A DNA stretch of 27,646 nucleotides from JBBRDU01 sp038203615. Lineage in GTDB: Bacteria; Verrucomicrobiota; Verrucomicrobiia; Chthoniobacterales; UBA10450. The DNA lies in assembly GCA_038203615.1 (NCBI GenBank), contig JBBRDU010000034.1, positions 1-27,646 on the forward strand. The letters are read 5' to 3'. How positions within the stretch are numbered: the first letter of the stretch is position 1; each line of letters opens with the position of its first letter. Below are positions 6,774-14,958 of the stretch, piece by piece. The notes under the pieces were generated by a model, which was not told where the DNA came from, made no database searches, and was given only the letters and a program-made list of their open reading frames with translations. The position numbers were made by a program, and so were the translations under genes.

Positions 6774-9700
6774 ATGGCCCTCCACCCCCTCGAAGCCCTC
6801 CTCCAGCAACGCATCGTCCTGCTCGATGGCGCCATGGGCACCATGATCCAGCGCTATAAACTAGGCGAAGCAGATTATCGCGGCGCCCGTTTCCGCGATT
6901 GGAAGGGCAAAGATCTCAAAGGCAGCCTCGAACTACTCCAACTGACCAAGCCGGAAGTCATCGAGGAAATCCATCATCAGTATCTGAAGGCCGGGGCCGA
7001 CATCATCGAGACCAACACCTTTAGCGCCACCACTGTCGGTCTCCATGACTTCCTCTTCGCGCAGGAGCCGCGGTATGGTCGCAAAGACCAGGAATTTTTT
7101 CAAGGGGTGGTTGCGGACGCCGATTTCCGCGCGCTCGTGCGCGAAATCAATCTGACCGCCACCCAAATCGCGCATCGCGCTGCCGATCAGGAATCGGAGA
7201 AGACCGGAATCCGTCGCTTCGTCGCCGGCTCCATGGGCCCCCTGCCTGTGACTGCCTCCATGTCGCCGGATGTGAACGATCCCGGATTTCGCGCCGTAAG
7301 CTTTGATCAACTTCGCCAATCTTACGCCGACCAGGCGGAAGCATTACTGGAAGGCGGCGTCGATCTGTTGGCCGTCGAAACCATTTTCGACACGCTCAAC
7401 GCCAAGGCTGCGCTGTATGCCATCGCGGAGGTGTTCGAGCGGAGAGGCGCCAAAGTACCGCTTTTGATTTCGGGCACCGTCACCGATCGCTCCGGGCGCA
7501 CGCTCAGCGGACAAACGGTCGAAGCTTTCCTGACCGCGATAGGCCACGCCAATCCACTCGTGGTGGGACTGAACTGTGCGCTCGGGCCGGACGAGATGGA
7601 GCCGTACATCGAGGAACTCTCTCGCATTGCCCCCACCTATCTCAGCGCCTACCCGAATGCGGGCCTGCCCGACCCGCTTTCCGAAACGGGTTTTCCCGAG
7701 ACGCCGCAAAGCCTCGCTCCGAAGTTAGGCAATTGGGCGAAGAACGGATGGCTCAACCTGGTGGGCGGCTGCTGCGGCACCACCCCGGATCATATCCGCG
7801 CCATCGCCGAAGCGGTGCGAGGTTTCCCGCCACGCCAAATGCCAGGTAGGAGCGGTTCACCGGAACCGCCTAACGAAGATGGAACGCGCCAGGTCGCCCC
7901 CCTCCAATTATCCGGACTCGAGCCGCTCAACATCACGCCGGAGATGGGATTCGTCATGGTCGGCGAACGCACCAATATCACCGGGTCGCCCAAGTTTTCG
8001 AAGCTGATCCTGAACGACGATTTCGACGGCGCCCTGGCCGTGGCCCGACATCAGGTCAGCAGCGGGGCCAACATTCTCGACGTCAACATGGACGAGGGAA
8101 TGATCGATTCCGAAGCCGCCATGAAACGGTTTCTTTATTTGATCGGGAGCGAACCCGAAATCTCGCGCATCCCCATCATGATCGACAGCTCGAAATGGAG
8201 CGTGATCGAAGCCGGATTGAAATGCGTGCAGGGCAAATGCGTCGTCAACTCCATCAGTTTGAAGAACGGCGAAGAGGAATTCCTCAACCACGCCCGCATT
8301 ATCCGGCGCTATGGCGCTGCTGTCATCGTCATGGCCTTCGACGAGAGCGGCCAGGCCGACACCCTGGCGCGCCGGATTGAGATCTGTCAGCGTGCCTACG
8401 ACCTGCTCACGACGCAGGCGGAATTTCCGTCATCGGACATTATCTTCGATCCTAACATCCTGACCGTCGCCACCGGCTTGGACGAACATCGCAATTACGC
8501 GGTTGATTTCATCGAAGCCACGCGCTGGATCAAGAGTCATCTGCGCGATGCCCGGGTCAGCGGCGGCGTGAGCAACATCTCCTTTTCCTTTCGCGGAAAC
8601 AATACGGTGCGAGAGGCCATGCATTCCGCTTTCCTCTATCACGCCATCGCCGCCGGACTCGACATGGGCATCGTCAATGCCGGGCAGCTGGCCGTTTACG
8701 AAGAAATCGAGCCGGAACTGCGTGAGCGCGTCGAGGACGTGCTCTTCAACCGTCGCGACGACGCCACGGAACGCCTGGTGCAACGCGCCGAAAAAGTAAG
8801 CGCCAAAGGCAAGACGCCCGTGAAGGACGAAGCGTGGCGCAGTGAGCCGGTCGAGGAGCGCCTCAAACACGCGCTCGTGAAAGGAATTGTCGATTACATC
8901 GACGCCGACACTGAGGAAGCGCGGCAGAAATGCCAGCGCCCGCTCGACGTGATCGAAGGCCCTTTAATGGCTGGCATGAGCGTGGTGGGCGATTTGTTCG
9001 GGGCGGGTAAAATGTTTTTGCCGCAAGTCGTAAAAAGCGCGCGCGTCATGAAGAAAGCCGTGGCTTACCTGATGCCGTTCATGGAAGCGGAAAAGAGCGA
9101 GGGCGCCAAGCCGCAGGGCCGCATCGTGATGGCGACGGTCAAAGGCGACGTGCACGATATCGGCAAGAATATCGTCGGCGTTGTTTTACAGTGTAACAAT
9201 TACCACGTGGTCGATCTCGGCGTGATGGTGCCGGCCGCGAAAATCCTGGAAGCGGCGCGCGAACAGAAAGCCGATGCCATCGGATTGAGCGGACTGATCA
9301 CGCCTTCGCTCGACGAGATGGTGCATGTGGCCGGCGAAATGGAGCGGGAAGGATTCAAGCTGCCGCTCTTGATCGGCGGCGCCACCACCAGCCCGGCTCA
9401 CACCGCCGTGAAGATCGCGCCGCATTATGGCTCCAGCACGGTGCATGTGCTCGATGCCTCGCGCGCCGTCGGAGTGGTGAACTCCCTGCTCAACCCGCAA
9501 TCCAAAGGCGATTTCGAAGCGAAAACACGAGCAAACTATCAGCGCCTGCGCGAAGAGTACTCCGCCAAAATACGCGAGAGAAAATTGTGCACGCTCGAGC
9601 AGGCCCGCCTCCATCGCACCCCGATCGATTGGAAAAATTACACTCCACCGAAGCCCGAGTTTGCCGGCCTGCGTGTGTATACCAGTGAGGCCGGCCCGGG

Positions 9701-10604
9701 AAGCGCGTCGGTCCCGGGTGTTCGACCGCAAGTCTCCTTGAAAACCCTGAGTGAATACATCGATTGGTCGCCCTTCTTTCACACCTGGGAATTGCGCGGA
9801 CGTTATCCCGCCATCTTTGATGATCCGGTGGTCGGCGCCCAGGCCCGCGAACTTTTTGACGACGCGCAAAAGCTGCTCAACCAAATCATCCAGGACCACT
9901 CGTTTACGGCGCGGGGCGTTTACTCCTTCTGGCCCGCGCACTCCACTGGTGACGACGTCGAACTTTACACCGACGCGGAGCGGCCTGAAAAGCTGGCCAT
10001 GTTTCATTTCCTGCGACAGCAGATCCAGAAACCGGATGGGCAAGCCAATCATTGCCTGGCCGATTTTATCGCTCCGGGGAACTCACCATCCTCGGATTAC
10101 CTCGGAGGCTTTGCCGTCTCCATTCACGGGGCGGACGAGCTGGCCAAAACCTTTGCCGCCGACCACGACGATTACAACGCCATCCTGACAAAGGCTTTGG
10201 CCGATCGTTTGGCGGAGGCGTTCGCCGAATATTTGCATGAGCAGGCGCGTCTGGCCTGGGGATTTGGCGGGACGGAAGCTCTTTCACGGGAAGATCTGCT
10301 GCGCGAAAAGTACCGCGGTATCCGGCCGGCGGCTGGTTACCCCGCGTGTCCCGACCACCCTGAGAAATTGACCCTGTTCAAACTCCTCGAGGCTGAGAAA
10401 AATACCGGCACCAAATTAACCGAATCGTTTGCCATGCATCCGGGCGCCAGTGTGAGCGGCCTTTATTTCTCACACCCGGCCGCGAAATATTTCGGGGTCG
10501 GGCAAATCGCGCGGGACCAGGTCTCGGATTACGCGACGCGACGCGGTGAAACGATCGCCGCCGTTGAAAAACGGCTGGCGGCGAATCTGGCCTACGAACC
10601 TTAG
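6774..10604 (+). CDS. metH: Cobalamin-dependent methionine synthase
   Basis: Transfers the methyl group of 5-methyltetrahydrofolate to homocysteine through methylcobalamin. All four modules are present in 1276 aa: homocysteine-binding barrel (LLDGAMGTMIQ at 17-27; zinc ligands Cys268 in GLNCALGP and Cys333/334 in GGCCGT), pterin-binding barrel (from about 380: GLEPLNI, FVMVGERTNITGS), cobalamin domains (cap near 700-770; DVHDIGKN with the cobalt-ligating His794; GLSGLITPSLDEM), and C-terminal activation domain (FTARGVYSFWPA; YRGIRPAAGYPACPDH; HPGASVSGLYFSHPAAKYFGVG). Length is slightly above E. coli MetH; extra residues sit in two linkers near 7843-7905 and 9675-9735 that have palindromic DNA. 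ATG at 6774 has no strong ribosome binding site. The gene stands alone. Confidence 0.98.
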   Translation: MALHPLEALLQQRIVLLDGAMGTMIQRYKLGEADYRGARFRDWKGKDLKGSLELLQLTKPEVIEEIHHQYLKAGADIIETNTFSATTVGLHDFLFAQEPRYGRKDQEFFQGVVADADFRALVREINLTATQIAHRAADQESEKTGIRRFVAGSMGPLPVTASMSPDVNDPGFRAVSFDQLRQSYADQAEALLEGGVDLLAVETIFDTLNAKAALYAIAEVFERRGAKVPLLISGTVTDRSGRTLSGQTVEAFLTAIGHANPLVVGLNCALGPDEMEPYIEELSRIAPTYLSAYPNAGLPDPLSETGFPETPQSLAPKLGNWAKNGWLNLVGGCCGTTPDHIRAIAEAVRGFPPRQMPGRSGSPEPPNEDGTRQVAPLQLSGLEPLNITPEMGFVMVGERTNITGSPKFSKLILNDDFDGALAVARHQVSSGANILDVNMDEGMIDSEAAMKRFLYLIGSEPEISRIPIMIDSSKWSVIEAGLKCVQGKCVVNSISLKNGEEEFLNHARIIRRYGAAVIVMAFDESGQADTLARRIEICQRAYDLLTTQAEFPSSDIIFDPNILTVATGLDEHRNYAVDFIEATRWIKSHLRDARVSGGVSNISFSFRGNNTVREAMHSAFLYHAIAAGLDMGIVNAGQLAVYEEIEPELRERVEDVLFNRRDDATERLVQRAEKVSAKGKTPVKDEAWRSEPVEERLKHALVKGIVDYIDADTEEARQKCQRPLDVIEGPLMAGMSVVGDLFGAGKMFLPQVVKSARVMKKAVAYLMPFMEAEKSEGAKPQGRIVMATVKGDVHDIGKNIVGVVLQCNNYHVVDLGVMVPAAKILEAAREQKADAIGLSGLITPSLDEMVHVAGEMEREGFKLPLLIGGATTSPAHTAVKIAPHYGSSTVHVLDASRAVGVVNSLLNPQSKGDFEAKTRANYQRLREEYSAKIRERKLCTLEQARLHRTPIDWKNYTPPKPEFAGLRVYTSEAGPGSASVPGVRPQVSLKTLSEYIDWSPFFHTWELRGRYPAIFDDPVVGAQARELFDDAQKLLNQIIQDHSFTARGVYSFWPAHSTGDDVELYTDAERPEKLAMFHFLRQQIQKPDGQANHCLADFIAPGNSPSSDYLGGFAVSIHGADELAKTFAADHDDYNAILTKALADRLAEAFAEYLHEQARLAWGFGGTEALSREDLLREKYRGIRPAAGYPACPDHPEKLTLFKLLEAEKNTGTKLTESFAMHPGASVSGLYFSHPAAKYFGVGQIARDQVSDYATRRGETIAAVEKRLAANLAYEP
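7852..7869. repeat. Hairpin within the first metH linker
   Basis: GCGGTTC - ACCG - GAACCGC, a perfect 7-bp inverted repeat inside the linker joining the homocysteine and pterin modules. The encoded linker is longer than in E. coli MetH, so this may be a palindromic element accommodated in frame. Base composition alone could also give such a stem. Confidence 0.35.
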
Positions 10605-11494
10605 GCCGGTTCGGCCGACTGACTCGCGACCGACGCGACGCCTGCGATGGCAGTCAGATCATTCGCCTCTTCCACCGCCTCCGCTTCGACCTTGGGCCAG
10701 ACCACGTCCCAGGCGAGACCGCATTTCTCGAGCAACCAGATGAGGTAGCGCGTGCCGTCAAACTCCCACCAGCGCAGGCCGTGCGCGGCGCAGCGCGGTT
10801 GGGCGTGATGGTTGTTGTGGAAGCCTTCGCCCATGCCAATCAGGCCGATCCAGAAATTATTCCGGCTCTGATCGGACGTTTCGAAGCGGCGATAACCGAG
10901 CTTCGGCATGTGACAGATGGAATTGACCGCCCAGGTCACATTATAAACGAAGAGCATCGGCACGTAGAGACACCAGAGCAATCCGGAAAAGCCGAAACTG
11001 AAAAACAGGATGAGGGCAACGGTCACGTGCGGGAGGATATAAAGCCCGGAGTGTTCCCACAAACGGCAGTACCAGATCTTGCGCACGTCCGCCGCATAAC
11101 GCATGGACCGCTCGCGGAATCCGTGCGGTTTGCGCACCAGCCACATCATGTGGGCATAAGGGAACCCGTGAATCGGGCTGTGGATATCTTCGTCCGTATC
11201 GGATTTTAAATGATGATAACGATGATCCCCCACCCACATGACCGGGTCGCCCGCCAGGGTCACGGCCGAGCCGGTGGCGAAGAGGAATTTGAGCCACTCC
11301 GGCATCTCAAATCCGCGGTGCGTCAAATATCGATGGAGATAGAGAGTCGTACAGATGCCGCCTAAAAAGAAAATCGTCAGCATGATCGGCAGGTAAGCCA
11401 GCCGGAACCGCGTGAGCAGTCCAATAACGCCGAGCAATTGCAAACCGATCAGAACGAGGAAGAGAAAGAGTTGAAGCTTTTCGCGTTTAAACAT
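10601..11494 (-). CDS. Membrane fatty acid desaturase (delta-9 type)
   Basis: Di-iron integral membrane enzyme that introduces a double bond into acyl chains of membrane lipids or acyl-CoA. The three histidine boxes are present in the 297-aa product: HRYLTH (54-59), HRYHH (91-95) and HNNHH (226-230), with two pairs of hydrophobic segments (about 8-50 and 148-190). The box spacing matches stearoyl-CoA desaturase-like bacterial enzymes. I chose ATG 11494 (MFKREKLQLF) because the sequence upstream, open to a GTG at 11572, is polar and unlike the family; no clear ribosome binding site supports either start. The stop overlaps the metH stop in a TTAG. Confidence 0.9.
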   Translation of the reverse strand: MFKREKLQLFLFLVLIGLQLLGVIGLLTRFRLAYLPIMLTIFFLGGICTTLYLHRYLTHRGFEMPEWLKFLFATGSAVTLAGDPVMWVGDHRYHHLKSDTDEDIHSPIHGFPYAHMMWLVRKPHGFRERSMRYAADVRKIWYCRLWEHSGLYILPHVTVALILFFSFGFSGLLWCLYVPMLFVYNVTWAVNSICHMPKLGYRRFETSDQSRNNFWIGLIGMGEGFHNNHHAQPRCAAHGLRWWEFDGTRYLIWLLEKCGLAWDVVWPKVEAEAVEEANDLTAIAGVASVASQSAEPA

Positions 11495-11765
11495 GCGGGA
11501 GAAGAGGAAGGGGGAAACGCAGCCATGCGGCCGCAACGACGATGACGAAATATGAGGGTTGTCGCGCGGCACGGCAACCCGTTATTTCGAGGAGGATGAA
11601 ATTTTGCCGGCTAGAGCGTTCGTCCGCAGCCATACCAAAAATACCCCGGCCGGCTCTTGCGCAAGTTTCCGGGTGCGTTCAGGCATGCGACTCACCCCTT
11701 CCCAATCCTGCCAAAGAAATTTTCCGCATGCCATGATGGTCCCAGCATGCTATCTCTCATCAGTC

Positions 11766-11839
11766 CGGGGTGTAGCTTAGCTTGGTAGAGCGCGTGGTTT
11801 GGGACCACGAGGTCGCAGGTTCGAATCCTGTCACCCCGA
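11766..11839 (+). tRNA. tRNA-Pro (anticodon TGG)
   Basis: Complete cloverleaf: acceptor CGGGGTG pairs with CACCCCG; D-arm GCTTAGCTTGGTAGAGC; anticodon stem CGTGG/CCACG with loop TTTGGGA giving anticodon TGG; T-arm GCAGG-TTCGAAT-CCTGT; discriminator A. The 3' CCA is not encoded. A GIY-YIG gene begins 7 nt downstream. Confidence 0.96.
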
Positions 11840-11846
11840 AGTGTGT

Positions 11847-12110
11847 ATGTTTTACGTGTACGTGCTGAGAAGCGGAAGGACACAGCGACACTATATTGGA
11901 TCGTGCGCCGACCTAGCCAAACGGGTAACCCGACATAGTGCTGGGATCGTAGACGCTACGAAGAGCGGCGTTCCGTGGCTCCTTGTTCACGCGGAAACCT
12001 TCTCGACACGAGCGGAGGCGGTGCGGCAAGAGCGCCCCTACAAAACCGGTCGGGGCCGAGACGAACTCAAGCAATGGACGCGAATAACGAACGCAACCCA
12101 GATTCAATGA
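11847..12110 (+). CDS. GIY-YIG domain protein (UPF0213-like)
   Basis: An 87-aa single-domain GIY-YIG nuclease-fold protein. Visible motifs: FYVYVLRS (GIY strand, as VYV), HYIGSCADLAKRVTRHSAG (YIG and the downstream Arg), PWLLVHAETFSTRAEAVRQE (with the conserved Glu) and KTGRGRDELKQW. Such stand-alone proteins (YhbQ/UPF0213-like) are widespread; their DNA substrates are poorly known. The ATG at 11847 lies only 7 nt after the tRNA-Pro gene, so the two are probably cotranscribed and the mRNA freed by tRNA 3' processing. Its stop overlaps the next start (ATGA). Confidence 0.85.
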   Translation: MFYVYVLRSGRTQRHYIGSCADLAKRVTRHSAGIVDATKSGVPWLLVHAETFSTRAEAVRQERPYKTGRGRDELKQWTRITNATQIQ

Positions 12111-12673
12111 GCCGCATCGCCGTCTGTGCTATTGCTACAGTCAGTCTTGCGATCTTGCCTGCCATGCACGGGCAGGATGCCGCGCCGCCTACGGTCGAGC
12201 TGCCCCTGCCCGTGGAAGCGCAGTCCGCGGAACAGGCCACCCCGGCCGCGCTCCCCTCGCCCTCTCCCGAACTTCCTGAATTGTCCCGCCTGGACGAGGC
12301 TTTCAAGCGCACTTCCATCGGCAAGGCGGCTGACGAATTCCGCCAGCGCGTTGCAATTCGTCGATTACAGAACCGCGTGAGCAATGATGAGGATGTGGCG
12401 GCGGCCAAGCGCGTGGCGGAGGCGGCTCGGACTGATTTGCAAAAGCGCGAACGTCTACGGAGCTATTACGATCTTTACTACGGCAGGATGCGCCGGCTGG
12501 CTTCCGACGACGAGACGAGGAAAGCGCTGGATGATTTGAAAGCCACGCATGTGAAGCTTCTGGACCAGCCTCGCGTCCGGCCGATCCCGGGGGAGCCTCT
12601 CCCGCCGGTGCCGAAGAAAGACAAGACGAACAAGCCGAAAAAATCGCGCTTCGGTCGAACGAGCAGTCACTAG
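12107..12673 (+). CDS. Hypothetical exported protein, basic tail
   Basis: I do not recognise this 188-aa protein. It begins MSRIAVCAIATVSLAILPAMHGQ, a convincing signal peptide with cleavage after about residue 22, then a Pro/Ala/Glu-rich stretch to residue 60, a charged alpha-helical region (about 65-155) rich in Arg, Lys, Ala, Glu and Asp, and a Pro/Lys-rich basic end. It may be a periplasmic helical protein that interacts with wall or nucleic acid, but that is speculation. The start overlaps the GIY-YIG stop by ATGA, so it is translationally coupled. A hairpin without a T-tract follows at 12682-12706. Confidence 0.75.
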   Translation: MSRIAVCAIATVSLAILPAMHGQDAAPPTVELPLPVEAQSAEQATPAALPSPSPELPELSRLDEAFKRTSIGKAADEFRQRVAIRRLQNRVSNDEDVAAAKRVAEAARTDLQKRERLRSYYDLYYGRMRRLASDDETRKALDDLKATHVKLLDQPRVRPIPGEPLPPVPKKDKTNKPKKSRFGRTSSH

Positions 12674-12681
12674 CATTCACG

Positions 12682-12706
12682 CGTCTTCTCTCCGGAGGGG
12701 AAGACG
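12682..12706. terminator. Candidate hairpin terminator after hypothetical gene
   Basis: CGTCTTCTCT and GGGGAAGACG pair over 10 positions (two G-T wobbles) around CCGGA, 8 nt after the stop at 12673 and before the convergent gene ending at 12837. It lacks a T-tract, so it may be a repeat rather than a real terminator. Its GGAGGGGAAGACG word recurs in reverse complement in the metH leader. Confidence 0.35.
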
Positions 12707-12724
12707 TCAGCCACAGAATGGAAG

Positions 12725-12774
12725 TAAACGTTCAACGCCGAAAACCTATCGGGTCAGGCAGTCCAACGCTCAAC
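12725..12774 (+). repeat. Intergenic copy of the repeat found inside trmD
   Basis: Aligns without gaps to 489-538 (reverse complement) with 38 of 50 identical bases. It sits in a 163-nt gap between two convergent genes and is followed at once by a copy of a second repeat at 12782. Confidence 0.75.
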
Positions 12775-12781
12775 TTCAAAA

Positions 12782-12812
12782 GGTGAAACGACCGCGCCGA
12801 GGCGTTGCTAAA
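12782..12812 (+). repeat. Dispersed repeat, second family
   Basis: Begins GGTGAAACGACCGCGCCGAG and runs on through GCGTTGCTAAAAA. Related copies are at 26191-26224 (same strand) and 6641-6669 (opposite strand), all intergenic. Confidence 0.7.
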
Positions 12813-12836
12813 AACAAAAACACCGAACGCGTTCTC

Positions 12837-13655
12837 TTACGGACTGACAATGGGCGGATGATCTATCTGTCCGGCGTCCTGGATCAGGATGCTATCGGCG
12901 ATGACCTCTCCGCGAATGACCGCTTGATCGCTCAAGCGAACGGAGCGCCGATTGGCCAGGAGAATCCCTTGCAGCCGCGCGTTGCCACTCAGGCGAACGT
13001 CGCCCACTTTCCCTCGCACATTGAAGAGGACATCGTTCCAATCAACCCCACCGGCCAGAACGATGCTGGCATAGTCGACCAATGAGAACTGGTTCCTGAC
13101 GTTGATAATAAAGGTGGTGTTGGGCGCGCCTTGCAACGTCAGGGTGGAATTGCCACTCATCTGAAAGTTTCGCAGATTGAGCACGACGGTCTCCCCGGGC
13201 GCTCCGCTGAGCGTAAGATTTTGACCCTGCTCCAGATCGATTTCCGAAAATGCTCGAGTGGCCGCGAAATTGGCCGCCGCGCGCGAAGCCGCCATCGCCT
13301 CGTTCACGGAATCATTGAGCATGACGTCCTGATTGCGAAAACGTGTTCCCGTGATGGTGCCGCTGCCGGCCATTCTTCCGGTCCGGTTGTTTCCGTAATA
13401 AACGTTCCCGTTGATGGTCGCGTTGTCTGTCACCGTGATGCTTCCGGTGCCGGCGGCCGCGAAATCGCCCTGCACGAGGGCGGAGCCGGAAAGGCGGTCA
13501 TTGGAACTGTCACTGCCGAGGGAAAAAACAGCCCAGCGTTCCAGGTCGCCCATGGGGATCACTTGCCCGATCTCGGCGGAGGCGTGGCCCACGAGGAAGA
13601 GGGAGGCAACGGTAGCGGCGTAGAAGACGAAGCACTTGATCATCGGCGAGGTCAT
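12837..13655 (-). CDS. Exported beta-solenoid-like protein, paralogue 1
   Basis: A 272-aa exported protein, first of three paralogues. A signal peptide (FVFYAATVASLFLVGHASA) is followed by GDLERWAVFSLG, then short repeats of the type SGN/A.I.GNVYY that predict a right-handed beta-helix. The second half carries the motif common to the trio: LTLQGAPNTTFIINV, then IVLAGGVDWNDVLFNVRG, LQGILLANRRSVRL and IRGEVIADSI, ending HPPIVSP. The pattern resembles ice-binding (DUF3494) and choice-of-anchor A domains, but no PEP-CTERM, sortase or other anchor is present. ATG 13655 or 13643 could be the start; neither has a clear ribosome binding site. Function unknown; a surface or matrix protein is a reasonable guess. 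Confidence 0.75.
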   Translation of the reverse strand: MTSPMIKCFVFYAATVASLFLVGHASAEIGQVIPMGDLERWAVFSLGSDSSNDRLSGSALVQGDFAAAGTGSITVTDNATINGNVYYGNNRTGRMAGSGTITGTRFRNQDVMLNDSVNEAMAASRAAANFAATRAFSEIDLEQGQNLTLSGAPGETVVLNLRNFQMSGNSTLTLQGAPNTTFIINVRNQFSLVDYASIVLAGGVDWNDVLFNVRGKVGDVRLSGNARLQGILLANRRSVRLSDQAVIRGEVIADSILIQDAGQIDHPPIVSP

Positions 13656-13790
13656 TGGACGAACCCCACGGAAGCAGCCCTTGTACCGCCCTGGGTGGAG
13701 GACCGGATCAGGGGTCACCGGCGGAAGACGGGCCAAGCGGGCTCTTGCCGCGCCGCTCTCTGCGGTTATCCTACACGCGCTCGAAACGAA

Positions 13791-13862
13791 GGCGCGTTCG
13801 TCTAGTGGTTAGGACACAGCCCTCTCAAGGCTGGTGCACGGGTTCGACTCCCGTACGCGCTG
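13791..13862 (+). tRNA. tRNA-Glu (anticodon CTC)
   Basis: Acceptor GGCGCGT pairs with ACGCGCT (first pair G-T); D-arm GTCTAGTGGTTAGGAC; anticodon stem CAGCC/GGCTG with loop CTCTCAA giving CTC; T-arm ACGGG-TTCGACT-CCCGT; discriminator G, as expected for tRNA-Glu. CCA not encoded. It lies on the opposite strand between two paralogous exported-protein genes. Confidence 0.94.
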
Positions 13863-13903
13863 GGCCTACTAAGGTGGTCCGTCCAGAGGGGCTTGATTCT
13901 GTT

Positions 13904-13922
13904 GGGCTCGGGCCCCGGGCCC
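13904..13922. repeat. GC-rich hairpin after tRNA-Glu
   Basis: GGGCTCGG - GCC - CCGGGCCC, 8 pairs with one G-T wobble, 41 nt beyond the tRNA and before the convergent paralogue 2. No T-tract; it may act as a transcription barrier between the two strands. Confidence 0.4.
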
Positions 13923-13959
13923 CCATTCACTCATCAAAGCTCGCCCTGCGGCGGATCGA

Positions 13960-14802
13960 CTAGGGACTACTAACGGGCGGATGAATGATCTGCGCGCTGC
14001 CGGATAGTTTGATTTTGTTAGCGATCACTTCGCCATAGACGATGGAGCCGCCTGCGTTCTTTACGGTTCGCGCATTCGCCATCAAAATACCCATGAGACT
14101 GGATTGGCCGTCGAGCGTGACATCGCTCCCACTGCCTTTCACATTAAAAAGGACATTGTTCCACGCAATACCGCCGCTGAGAACAATCCTTGATTGGGAC
14201 GTCAGGGAGAAACTGCGGCTGACATTGATGATGTATACATCGGAGGCAGTGCCGTTCAACGTCAGAATCGAACCGCTTGTCAGAACCAGGTCAGTCAGGT
14301 TTAAAACAGTGGAATTGCCTGCCCGATCATGTTGCGCACTCAGCGTCATGCTCGAGGTAATGCTGGTGAGCCCCGAGTAGGCGAAGCTCGAGGCAAACGT
14401 GGCCGCATGCGCCGACGAACTGTTTGCCTCGTTGACGCCGTTATCCAGAATCGAGTCGGAAGCGGCATCGTGGTGTCTGGCCCCGGTGATGCGAGCATTT
14501 CCTGACAGGCTGAGCGTGCCGTTCGTCCGCCAATACAAATCACCATCGATCGTGGCATTTCCGGTCAGCGAAATATTCCCGTCGCCAGCCACGCCAACGT
14601 CTCCCTTAATATAGGTGTTGCCGGTAAATTGATCGATCGTGTCGGTCTGGGAAATTCCGCCGCCCAGTGAGAAGGCAGCCCAGCGCCCGAGGTCTCCAAA
14701 CTCCGGGAGAGCCTGCAGCAGAGTCGCTTGGGCGCTGACCGCGGCCAGATAGAAGGAAGCAGCGAGCGTCGCGAGCACGTAGCGTTTAGGCAAAAACATC
14801 AT
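13960..14802 (-). CDS. Exported beta-solenoid-like protein, paralogue 2
   Basis: A 280-aa exported protein closely related to paralogue 1. Signal peptide with core YVLATLAASFYLAAVSAQA; then FGDLGRWAAFSLGGG and repeated SLTGNATIDGDLYW, LSLSGNARITGAR units typical of beta-helix rungs. The shared second half reads ILTLNGTASDVYIINVSRSF, IVLSGGIAWNNVLFNVKG, LMGILMANARTV, VYGEVIANKI and ends IIHPPVSSP, nearly the same end as paralogue 1. Two adjacent ATGs (14802, 14799) follow a C-rich run instead of a purine-rich ribosome binding site, as also in paralogue 3. No membrane anchor. Resemblance to ice-binding/choice-of-anchor domains is by pattern only. Confidence 0.75.
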   Translation of the reverse strand: MMFLPKRYVLATLAASFYLAAVSAQATLLQALPEFGDLGRWAAFSLGGGISQTDTIDQFTGNTYIKGDVGVAGDGNISLTGNATIDGDLYWRTNGTLSLSGNARITGARHHDAASDSILDNGVNEANSSSAHAATFASSFAYSGLTSITSSMTLSAQHDRAGNSTVLNLTDLVLTSGSILTLNGTASDVYIINVSRSFSLTSQSRIVLSGGIAWNNVLFNVKGSGSDVTLDGQSSLMGILMANARTVKNAGGSIVYGEVIANKIKLSGSAQIIHPPVSSP

Positions 14803-14958
14803 AGGGGGGCGCGACCAAGCATTCGCTGCCATTCCGTTTGCCAAATCCAGGGCAACGTGTCAAGCGTAAAAAACACGGGGCCGACCAACGAGCCTTCGGC
14901 CGATCTGCTCTCCGCCCCCGACGACCGCTCCGTCCTGCCACCCAGGATTAGCCCAGGA

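Noticed and set aside
9186..10052. 288-codon open frame antisense to metH
   Set aside because: Complete overlap with the conserved cobalamin and activation domains of MetH; long antisense frames are common at this GC content.
11596..11736. Small 46-aa frame preceded by GAGGAGG
   Set aside because: The purine run touches the ATG with no spacer, and the peptide has no family features or known context.
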